Shown here: in pieces, positions 1 to 5,509 of the stretch
How the letters are laid out: each line of letters starts with the position of its first letter
Position numbering within the stretch: the stretch's first letter is position 1
DNA from: Anaerolineales bacterium UBA2317
GTDB taxonomy: Bacteria; Chloroflexota; Anaerolineae; Anaerolineales; Villigracilaceae
NCBI GenBank assembly: GCA_002345215.1
Contig: DDVH01000027.1
Coordinates: 1 to 15,227, forward strand
Reading direction: 5' to 3'
Length of the DNA: 15,227 nucleotides
Notes under the pieces: generated by a model
Seen by the model: only the letters and a program-made list of their open reading frames with translations
Databases searched by the model: none
What the model was told of the DNA's origin: nothing
Made by a program: the position numbers and the translations under genes

Positions 1-705
1 CTAAGATGGTTCACTAATGAAAATTTAGGAGAAGAACCATTAGATTTACCTCCATCCGAATTACAAACCACTGGATATTGGTTAACTTTATCCGAACAAA
101 CATTGAATCATTTACGCGAATCAGGTGCATGGACAAACGACCCAAATGATTATGGAGCAAATTGGCAAAAGATAAGAGAAACTGTCAGGAAGCGTGACCA
201 ATTTACATGTCAGGTATGCGGCGCGAAAGAATCAAATCGTCAACATGATGTGCATCATAAAACTCCATTTCGTGCATTCACATCTGCCGAAGAAGCAAAT
301 CGTTTAGAAAACTTAACAACGCTGTGTCATAGTTGTCATCACAAAGTGGAACAAAATGTACGCATGCGAAGTGGGCTGGCAGGGTTGGGTTTTGTGTTGG
401 CAAATCTCGCGCCATTATTTTTGATGTGTGATGCCAGAGATTTAGGAAATCATACAGACCCAACAGGTTCAATCAATGGAAATCCTTCTGTTGTTTTATA
501 TGATTTGGTTCCCGCTGGAATTGGTTTCAGCCAAAAACTTTTTGAAATTCATGATGAATTAATTCAACGTGCTTATGAATTGGTGACGCAATGTGAATGT
601 ATTGATGGCTGTCCATCGTGCGTTGGACCTGGTGGTGAAAATGGTGTAGGCGGAAAAAATGAAACGCTTGAAATCTTGAAACAATTGACAATGAATAATG
701 GATAA
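1..705 (+). CDS. MrfA/DUF1998-type DEAD/DEAH helicase, C-terminal part, with inserted HNH nuclease domain (5' partial)
   Basis: The frame is open from base 1, so this is the C-terminal 234 residues of a larger protein; the first internal Met (base 103) is not a real start. The last third matches the DUF1998 end of MrfA-like superfamily 2 helicases: a hydrophobic helix ending in FLMCDARDLG, then a YDLVPAGIGFS segment, then a zinc-cluster motif C-x-C-x3-C-x2-C (cysteine codons at 592, 598, 610, 619). Between the TTGYWLTL segment and that helix lies a domain that does not belong to DUF1998: an HNH nuclease with CxxC (208-219), HH (253-258) and CHSCHH (325-342), roughly bases 150-365. MrfA-type helicases act in DNA repair, and other DUF1998 proteins occur in DISARM defence. 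The helicase motor lies outside the window, so family membership rests on the C-terminus. The stop codon is inside a palindromic repeat. Confidence 0.85.
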   Translation, partial: LRWFTNENLGEEPLDLPPSELQTTGYWLTLSEQTLNHLRESGAWTNDPNDYGANWQKIRETVRKRDQFTCQVCGAKESNRQHDVHHKTPFRAFTSAEEANRLENLTTLCHSCHHKVEQNVRMRSGLAGLGFVLANLAPLFLMCDARDLGNHTDPTGSINGNPSVVLYDLVPAGIGFSQKLFEIHDELIQRAYELVTQCECIDGCPSCVGPGGENGVGGKNETLEILKQLTMNNG

Positions 706-737
706 TTGATAATTATTCATTGTCAATTATCCATTAT
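683..737. repeat. Compact palindromic repeat spanning a stop codon and the next start
   Basis: Two interleaved perfect inverted repeats share this segment. A 17-base arm at 683-699 (AATTGACAATGAATAAT) pairs with 712-728, and a 15-base arm at 695-709 (ATAATGGATAATTGA) pairs with 723-737. The two foldings are mutually exclusive. The element covers the last seven codons and stop of the helicase gene and ends inside the ATG of the chromate transporter. Its wording, built from TAATGGATAATTGA-like units, resembles small dispersed repeats seen in many bacterial genomes; copy number cannot be judged from one window. Confidence 0.8.
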
Positions 738-1914
738 GAAAATTTCTTATCTAAATCTATTTCTCAAATTTCTCCGTTTCGGATTCCTCGCATGGGGCGG
801 ACCATTTGCACAAATCGCCATGATTCGTCAAGAACTTGTTGAAGAAGAAAAATGGATAACGCCTGAAAGATTTAATCGCGTGCTGGCAGTCTATCAAGCA
901 TTGCCAGGACCCGAAGCGCATGAGTTATGTGTTTACTTCGGCATGATTGCACGCGGTCGCATCGGCGCATTTCTTGCAGGGCTTGGTTTTATGCTTCCAG
1001 GTTTTTTGCTTATGTTCGCGCTTTCATGGTTTTATGTTACGTATGGAATCACATCTCAACTTTTTCAATCTATTTTTCTTGGCATGCAACCCGCCGTCGC
1101 CGCGTTGATTATCCGCGCCATTCATCGCATCGGCTCACATGCTTTACATAAAAACAAATGGCTTTGGTCAATTGCAATTCTTGCTTTCATTGCTCAATTG
1201 CTAGATGTAAATTTCTTAATCACACTTTTGATTTCAGGATTCATTTTCACATTCGCACAAAGAGGACAAAATCGCTTCGCATTCACGCTGATACTTGTTT
1301 CTGTTTTCATCAGCATTTATGTTCTCTTGAACATTTCTCCCACATCACAAACGATTCTCGATTCCCAATTCACATCAACCAATTCTCCCAATTTACTAAT
1401 TCTCCTTTTTTCCGGTCTCCGTGCTGGACTCTTAACCTTCGGCGGCGCATACACCGCCATTCCATTTATTCAACATGATGCCGTTGAAATTGGACGTTGG
1501 ATGACAAATGCCCAATTTTTAGATGGATTGGCATTATCAGGTTTATTACCTGCTCCATTGATTATCTTCTCTACTTTCGTCGGTTATATTGGTGGTGGAG
1601 CATTGGGAGCCATAGCAATGACCATTGGAGTCTTCGCCCCAGCCTTTTCTTTCACCATGATTGGGCATGATTATCTCGAAAAACTTGTCGAGAATAAATC
1701 TGCTCATGCATTTTTAGATGGAATCACAGCGGGCGTTGTGGGTTTAATCTCTGCTACAGCAATTTATATTTTGATTGAAACAATCACTTCTATTCCCGCT
1801 CTAATAATTTTTTCATTGGCGTTAATTGTTTTATTTGCATCCAAATCCAAATGGGCAGTGGCTTGGGTGGTTTTAGGCGCTGGTTTGATTGGTCTTTTTA
1901 TTAACTTGATTTAA
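736..1914 (+). CDS. chrA: Chromate transporter, ChrA (CHR) family, two-domain form
   Basis: A 392-residue integral membrane protein with the internal duplication typical of long-chain CHR proteins. The first half begins FLRFGFLAWGGPFAQIAMI near residue 12 and carries ALPGPEAHELCVYFG near 55-69. The second half begins with RAGLLTFGGAYTAIPFI near residue 226 and has LSGLLPAPLIIFSTFVGYIGG. Family members export chromate, probably driven by the membrane potential; some homologues have other or unknown substrates. The ATG at 736 is chosen because family similarity starts there; the in-frame TTG at 706 would add ten residues encoded by the palindromic repeat. No Shine-Dalgarno sequence is visible because the repeat occupies that place. 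The gene follows the helicase by 30 bases and its 3' end overlaps the convergent membrane-protein gene by 42 bases. Confidence 0.88.
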   Translation: MKISYLNLFLKFLRFGFLAWGGPFAQIAMIRQELVEEEKWITPERFNRVLAVYQALPGPEAHELCVYFGMIARGRIGAFLAGLGFMLPGFLLMFALSWFYVTYGITSQLFQSIFLGMQPAVAALIIRAIHRIGSHALHKNKWLWSIAILAFIAQLLDVNFLITLLISGFIFTFAQRGQNRFAFTLILVSVFISIYVLLNISPTSQTILDSQFTSTNSPNLLILLFSGLRAGLLTFGGAYTAIPFIQHDAVEIGRWMTNAQFLDGLALSGLLPAPLIIFSTFVGYIGGGALGAIAMTIGVFAPAFSFTMIGHDYLEKLVENKSAHAFLDGITAGVVGLISATAIYILIETITSIPALIIFSLALIVLFASKSKWAVAWVVLGAGLIGLFINLI

Positions 1915-2661
1915 TATCAACAATGTGATTCCATGTGTGGACAACGCTGCGAAAATAGCGGAGAAAAATGCCAAGGCTAAACTACTGTCGAGGATTAGCA
2001 AACCAAGTGTGAGGTAGAAAGAAGCGAATGCAAAAAGACCATACGTTAATCCGCGTAGGACGTTAATCGCTGCGGCACTACCATCATGTCTGTGAGCAAA
2101 AATAGTCAAGATGCTGACGTACAACGGAATCATCGTTAACAAACCTGTCAAACGTGCGCCGATGTATGGGGCAATGGCGGTGATGAAAATGATGAAACTT
2201 GCGCCAATCAGAATACGTGAGGGGATGTCCCATTTGCCCGGCACGGCTGTGGATGTGACAGGTTCATATTTTGGCATCAGCCAAATCGCAAGCAAAATGG
2301 TAATGACGTTGCTAATAAAAATTTGAAAAAATGGTGTGGTGATGTTTTGCAAAAATATGGAGAGGGTTGTAAAGATGATGATGCTTATAAAAAATGAAAT
2401 TACCCAATTAAATTTTTTTGCAGACCAAGCATAAGCCAGTGCAAAAGAGACAATCGAAAACAAGCCGCTTAATACACCTTGAATGCTTTCAAATACAAAA
2501 GCGCGGTCATGACTCAATGCAAGAAAAAATACAACGGGACCGGATGTGAGCGGAAGTCCGACGAGCCATCCGCTGACGGATGCGCCCCATTTTCTACCGG
2601 CAAGGCTGGCAGAACCAATGATGATTGGCGCGAGAATTAATTTGAGGAGGAAGAGGCTCAA
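1873..2661 (-). CDS. Conserved multi-pass membrane protein of unknown function
   Basis: 262 residues, almost entirely hydrophobic, with about eight or nine probable membrane spans. The N-terminus reads MSLFLLKLILAPIIIGSASL and is followed by a small-residue-rich stretch (SGWLVGLPLTSGPVVFFLALSH) that looks like a conserved family signature. I recognise the type as a widespread uncharacterised membrane protein but know no function for it. The start is a TTG; no Met occurs earlier, and the surE stop lies in the same frame two codons upstream (TAA ATA TTG). It therefore appears to be translated by reinitiation after surE. The last 14 codons including the stop overlap the end of chrA on the other strand. 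Confidence 0.75.
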   Translation of the reverse strand: MSLFLLKLILAPIIIGSASLAGRKWGASVSGWLVGLPLTSGPVVFFLALSHDRAFVFESIQGVLSGLFSIVSFALAYAWSAKKFNWVISFFISIIIFTTLSIFLQNITTPFFQIFISNVITILLAIWLMPKYEPVTSTAVPGKWDIPSRILIGASFIIFITAIAPYIGARLTGLLTMIPLYVSILTIFAHRHDGSAAAINVLRGLTYGLFAFASFYLTLGLLILDSSLALAFFSAIFAALSTHGITLLILNQVNKKTNQTSA

Positions 2662-2664
2662 TAT

Positions 2665-3474
2665 TTATTTTCTTAAGTACTTTTCAAACTCTTTTAAATC
2701 TACCCGTGCAGTCATATCCAAATTTAATGGTGTGACAGCGACCATGTGTTTTTTTCTTAAGACAAATGCATCGGTGTCTTCGGGTTCGGTATCTGCTAAT
2801 ACTTCGTGACGATAACTGATTGCGCCGGGTTTATCCCATGATTCTCTTTGCGCGGGAAATGGTTCGTAATATCGCTGACGGGATAATCTCGCCACTTGCC
2901 ACCCAGTTTGAGGCGTGGCATGACGCGGTACTTCCACTTTTAGTAAATCAACCCCATCAAATAATTTTTTATCTAACATCATCTTTGCAAAGTATGCGGT
3001 GAAATATCCTGCAACTTTGAAATCAATATCATCCGAATGTGTGAGGTGATAACTTGCATCAGTTTCGAGCGAAACTGCCAGTGATGGATAACCCATAGAC
3101 GCGGCTTCCATTGCGGCACCAACTGTACCGGAGATAGTAATTCCGAGACCGACATTTTCACCATAATTAATTCCTGAAACAATTAAATCTGGTTTGTGTG
3201 GAACAATTTCTAGCAGACCATGTAATACGGCTTGAGCCGGTGAGCCGCCGACTGCGTAGACATCCCATTCTTGACCAATGACTTGCATTTTTTGTTCGTG
3301 AATGATTCCATCGGATGTGCTGGGTAAACTGCGCCCCATAGCAGTAGATTGTTCACGCGGTGCGGCAACAGTGACGAAGCCAACTTTTGCAAGTTCACCT
3401 GCCGCCGCCCATAGACCGGGTGAGCCGATGCCGTCGTCGTTGGTTAATAAGATATGTGGTTTATTCTTTTTCAT
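2665..3474 (-). CDS. surE: 5'/3'-nucleotidase SurE (survival protein E family)
   Basis: A 269-residue cytosolic, divalent-metal-dependent phosphatase that removes phosphate from nucleoside 5'- and 3'-monophosphates (EC 3.1.3.5/3.1.3.6). The N-terminal ILLTNDDGIGSPG places the metal-binding Asp pair at residues 13-14. VSGINYGENVGLG (about 99-111) supplies the metal-binding Asn103, and ISGTVGAAMEAASMGYPSLA follows, as in the family. Length is within the normal range of about 250-270. The ATG at 3474 is not preceded by a Shine-Dalgarno sequence, but a perfect TATAAT lies seven bases upstream, suggesting a leaderless message. It is the first gene of a two-gene unit with the membrane protein at 1873-2661. 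Confidence is high from motifs over the full length. Confidence 0.95.
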   Translation of the reverse strand: MKKNKPHILLTNDDGIGSPGLWAAAGELAKVGFVTVAAPREQSTAMGRSLPSTSDGIIHEQKMQVIGQEWDVYAVGGSPAQAVLHGLLEIVPHKPDLIVSGINYGENVGLGITISGTVGAAMEAASMGYPSLAVSLETDASYHLTHSDDIDFKVAGYFTAYFAKMMLDKKLFDGVDLLKVEVPRHATPQTGWQVARLSRQRYYEPFPAQRESWDKPGAISYRHEVLADTEPEDTDAFVLRKKHMVAVTPLNLDMTARVDLKEFEKYLRK

Positions 3475-3487
3475 AAGTAATATTATA
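3475..3487 (-). promoter_or_regulatory. Candidate -10 box of surE (leaderless arrangement)
   Basis: Read on the minus strand, TATAAT occupies 3487-3482, leaving seven bases before the ATG at 3474. That spacing would put transcription initiation at or next to the start codon. No convincing -35 hexamer is present; a palindromic repeat begins at 3495 and occupies that region. Confidence 0.45.
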
Positions 3488-3494
3488 AATCGTT

Positions 3495-3556
3495 TGTAGG
3501 GACACAGCGAAGTGGTAAAGTGTCAATATCATAATATGACTCGCTGTGTCTCTACA
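3495..3556. repeat. MITE-like inverted repeat between surE and tRNA-Arg
   Basis: Arms TGTAGGGACACAGCGA (3495-3510) and TCGCTGTGTCTCTACA (3541-3556) are reverse complements with one mismatch, separated by 30 bases. The TGTAGGG...CTACA ends are typical of short dispersed palindromic elements. No coding capacity and no clear target-site duplication are visible. It sits 21 bases upstream of the surE start, so it may have replaced upstream promoter sequence. Confidence 0.7.
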
Positions 3557-3564
3557 TGTTATTA

Positions 3565-3594
3565 AATAAAAAACCGCCTCATACTAGACGGTTT
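3565..3594 (-). terminator. Intrinsic terminator of the tRNA-Arg transcript
   Basis: On the minus strand AAACCGTC pairs with GGCGGTTT (eight pairs including one G-U) around an eight-base loop, and a run of six T continues into TTTATTT. It begins eight bases after the encoded CCA end of tRNA-Arg. Confidence 0.75.
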
Positions 3595-3601
3595 ATTTGT
3601 G

Positions 3602-3678
3602 TGGCGCCCTCGGACGGACTCGAACCGCCGACCTATTGCTCCGCAAGCAAACGCTCTAATCCACTGAGCTACGAGGGC
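3602..3678 (-). tRNA. tRNA-Arg, anticodon GCG
   Basis: A 77-base tRNA gene including an encoded CCA. Acceptor GCCCTCG pairs with CGAGGGC, discriminator G. The D arm is GCTC/GAGC with A20 following the GG of the D loop. The anticodon loop is TTGCGGA, giving anticodon GCG, and the T arm is GGCGG-TTCGAGT-CCGTC. A20 and C35 are known arginine identity elements. The outermost anticodon-stem pair (27-43) is a T-T mismatch. It should read CGC and, by wobble, CGT. Most bacteria use ACG with inosine for these codons, so GCG is unusual. Confidence 0.9.
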
Positions 3679-3699
3679 ATACTTAATTTTGCGTGTGGT

Positions 3700-3728
3700 A
3701 TTTTACTGTATGGTTTCACTATTGGCAA
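3700..3728 (-). promoter_or_regulatory. Promoter of tRNA-Arg
   Basis: On the minus strand TTGCCA (3728-3723) and TAAAAT (3705-3700) are separated by exactly 17 bases, with 21 bases from the -10 box to the first base of the tRNA. The -35 box overlaps that of the divergent tRNA-Gly promoter. Confidence 0.6.
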
Positions 3729-3751
3729 GGTGAATAACTGTGTAGTAAAAT
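3722..3751 (+). promoter_or_regulatory. Promoter of tRNA-Gly
   Basis: TTGGCA (3722-3727) and TAAAAT (3746-3751) are 18 bases apart; the tRNA begins 18 bases after the -10 box. The -35 box occupies the same bases as the minus-strand TTGCCA of tRNA-Arg. Confidence 0.55.
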
Positions 3752-3769
3752 TCAGCCCGTTCTTGTAAT

Positions 3770-3841
3770 GCGGGAGTCGCCAAGTGGTAAGGCGTCAGCC
3801 TTCCAAGCTGATATTCGTGGGTTCGAATCCCATCTCCCGCT
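3770..3841 (+). tRNA. tRNA-Gly, anticodon TCC
   Basis: Acceptor GCGGGAG pairs with CTCCCGC, with discriminator T as expected for glycine. The D arm is short. The anticodon stem TCAGC/GCTGA encloses loop CTTCCAA (anticodon TCC, reading GGA and GGG). The T arm is GTGGG-TTCGAAT-CCCAT. CCA is not encoded, unlike the neighbouring tRNA-Arg. Confidence 0.95.
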
Positions 3842-3847
3842 CTGGTT

Positions 3848-3932
3848 TAGTGTACAGTGATCAGTTTGTCAGTAATCAGTAGTAAATTTATACTGCAACA
3901 CTGGCTACTGGTCACTGATTACTTTATCACTA
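3848..3932. repeat. Imperfect palindromic repeat (CAGT-rich) between two tRNA genes
   Basis: An 85-base element starting TAGTG and ending CACTA. Its left half, built of CAGTGATCAGT/CAGTAATCAGT units, is imperfectly complementary to the right half (CTGGTCACTGATTACT). Such CAGT/ACTG-rich palindromes recur as dispersed repeats in several bacterial phyla. It fills almost all the space between tRNA-Gly and tRNA-Ile2. Confidence 0.65.
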
Positions 3933-3939
3933 GAAACGG

Positions 3940-4012
3940 GGGCCCGTGGCGCAGCGGTTAGCGCAGGCGACTCATAATCGCTTGGTCGTAGGTTCGAATC
4001 CTACCGGGCCCA
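3940..4012 (+). tRNA. tRNA-Ile2, anticodon CAT (lysidine type)
   Basis: Acceptor GGGCCCG pairs with CGGGCCC, discriminator A, no encoded CCA. The loop CTCATAA gives CAT. This is not an initiator: base pair 1-72 is G-C and the anticodon stem lacks the three G-C pairs. It reads as Ile2 because the arm GGCGACTCATAATCGCTTGG is, from memory, identical to that of E. coli tRNA-Ile2, in which TilS converts C34 to lysidine so that ATA is read. Elongator Met is the alternative. Confidence 0.85.
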
Positions 4013-4229
4013 CTTTTTATGTAAAATCGTGTTGGACAATAAACTATTATTAAAAACAATTTTCAATGCATGGGCTTTCAGTAGATGGGATTGTTAGTTT
4101 TGATAACATCACAAGTATGGAAGAGTGGAGAACACTTATACGTTGCAAGTCCCTAGCCGCTTAAATAGTACACGTTCCACTTTGATTGAAGCCTGTATTC
4201 CGATATGCAATGTAAAAATATTTATGTAA
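4013..4229. other. Intergenic stretch downstream of tRNA-Ile2, nothing assigned
   Basis: About 217 AT-rich bases between tRNA-Ile2 and the end of the unknown membrane cassette. I see no strong hairpin terminator, no promoter and no copy of the tRNA 3' end. The only open frame is 32 codons (4066-4164), without a ribosome site. Confidence 0.4.
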
Positions 4230-4904
4230 TTAACCAATTAATTCTTTTGCTGCTAACCGCTGAAAAGAATTAATTTTTTGTTCTTCTCGTTTTAATTCTT
4301 TATATTTTATAGTCTGTTCTGAAACTCTACCAGTGTATACAAGTTGCTCAACTACTTTTCTGTTACTAAGTCCTTGTTCGGCATTTTCTAACTCTTTTTT
4401 TATTTCAAAAATGAAGTCATTTGCTCTCTTTTGAGTCTCTTTAATTTCTATCCTTAAATTAAGAATTCTTTTGTAGGCTTCAGATATTTTTTTAAGTAAA
4501 TCAGCAGAAGCAAGAATGGCATTTGCTTCTTTTCTCATCAGTATATTATCAGTTAACAACTTTTCAGTATCATATTTTAGATCTTCGCCTTTGGCGTATA
4601 TCTTTTCAATATTCTTAAGTGTCATTCTTAAGTAATCGACAATATCGCTGTTTTTGTCTATTGGGAAATAGCCAAGCCTATAAGATGTAATATCAAATTT
4701 ATATGTGTAGTATGCAACAATAAGTATATAGGCAATAACGATAACACCTGATATTAAAAAATTTTGAGTTTGTATTGAATTAAATTGAGAAATTAAAGTA
4801 ACAAGAAACACAAACAAAAGAATACTTGTCACTTGAGTTAAAAACATTTTTCCAAAATATCTCTTTATCGCTTGAGTATTTCTAAGTAAAAAATTGTTTT
4901 TCAT
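4230..4904 (-). CDS. Unknown protein: two membrane spans plus long helical cytoplasmic tail
   Basis: 224 residues from the ATG at 4904. Two hydrophobic segments (about 21-41 and 49-70) are followed by some 150 charged residues rich in Lys, Glu, Leu and Ile with coiled-coil character, particularly 90-190. I do not recognise a family or a catalytic motif. The start at 4904 is preferred over the in-frame ATG at 4928 because TTAGGA lies about seven bases upstream of it and the earlier ATG overlaps the preceding gene's last codons. The stop of the preceding gene is 13 bases upstream, so the two are probably one operon. The DNA is very AT-rich: 17 of 60 bases at 4381-4440 and 11 of 60 at 4741-4800 are G or C, against 30 of 60 in a hutI line (8701-8760). 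Confidence 0.7.
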   Translation of the reverse strand: MKNNFLLRNTQAIKRYFGKMFLTQVTSILLFVFLVTLISQFNSIQTQNFLISGVIVIAYILIVAYYTYKFDITSYRLGYFPIDKNSDIVDYLRMTLKNIEKIYAKGEDLKYDTEKLLTDNILMRKEANAILASADLLKKISEAYKRILNLRIEIKETQKRANDFIFEIKKELENAEQGLSNRKVVEQLVYTGRVSEQTIKYKELKREEQKINSFQRLAAKELIG

Positions 4905-4917
4905 ATAAATTCCTAAT

Positions 4918-5283
4918 TTAATCTTCATCTTTCAAGAATTGTTTTTCGATTTGATATTGACCATACAACGAAAAACCAGCATGGATTAGAAAGCCAACGA
5001 GAGAGAACACTGCAATTGCAATCTGAACTAGCTCACTTATATTTCTAACAATTGATAATTCCTGAATATCCTTTTCCATTAAAGACCATAATAAATTAAA
5101 TAACGTAAATTCGCATAAGGCTGCAAATCCAAATACAAGAGCCGAAGTTAGTGGAAGCGAGAGATAGTGGACTACCATCCAAAATCTTGTTTTTAGCTTA
5201 TTTTTATAATAACCTTCTCCACTTTCTATTTTTGGGGATTGTGGAGACTTTATTCTTGATTTAGTTAATGTTTTTTTTGCCAT
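4918..5283 (-). CDS. Unknown small membrane protein, first gene of the AT-rich cassette
   Basis: 121 residues from the ATG at 5283 (MAKKTLTKSRIKSPQSPK). The N-terminal 30 residues are basic and probably disordered. Two hydrophobic segments follow (about 37-57, possibly to 68, and 85-107), and the protein ends with an acidic tail KDED. In-frame alternatives upstream (ATG at 5298 and 5295, TTG at 5307) exist, but GGAA six bases before 5283 and the typical basic MAKK start favour the shorter form. No family recognised. It is transcribed with the downstream two-span coiled-coil protein; the two membrane proteins may form one complex, which is inference from adjacency only. Confidence 0.65.
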   Translation of the reverse strand: MAKKTLTKSRIKSPQSPKIESGEGYYKNKLKTRFWMVVHYLSLPLTSALVFGFAALCEFTLFNLLWSLMEKDIQELSIVRNISELVQIAIAVFSLVGFLIHAGFSLYGQYQIEKQFLKDED

Positions 5284-5509
5284 ATTAAATTCCATCATAC
5301 AACCCAATATCTGAAATCATTATATCCTAACTTAAGTTATTCTAACTCCTCTTTGAATTGCCATAAATTCCCTGCGTTGTTGCAAAAATAGATAATAATA
5401 GAATAAGTTTTCCGTTTTCAAATCACATTTCTAATTCAGTCTATGCCATCGGAATAGTGAGTGTTGCTTGTGTTCATTCACCCAGCATGGATTTCACTTC
5501 CATTCCAGC
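5284..5509. other. Intergenic stretch between the AT-rich cassette and the inositol phosphatase gene
   Basis: About 226 bases holding the cassette promoter candidate near 5319-5339 and the end of the phosphatase transcript. I see no strong terminator hairpin, no tRNA fragment and no repeat matching the tRNA-Ile2 3' end. Confidence 0.4.
5319..5339 (-). promoter_or_regulatory. Candidate promoter of the AT-rich membrane cassette
   Basis: On the minus strand a perfect TATAAT (5324-5319) lies 35 bases upstream of the ATG at 5283. A weak -35 candidate TTAGAA is 15 bases further upstream. The -10 box is convincing; the -35 is not. Confidence 0.4.

Noticed and set aside
706..735. TTG start for chrA at 706
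   Set aside because: It would add ten residues read from the palindromic repeat; the conserved family N-terminus begins after the ATG at 736.
3556..3768. 70-codon open frame across the tRNA-Arg gene
   Set aside because: It overlaps a well-formed tRNA, its promoter and its terminator; translations such as SDGLEPPTYCSASKRSNPLSYEG are typical of antisense tRNA reading.
4066..4164. Small 32-codon open frame downstream of tRNA-Ile2
   Set aside because: No ribosome site, no recognisable protein, and its length is expected by chance.
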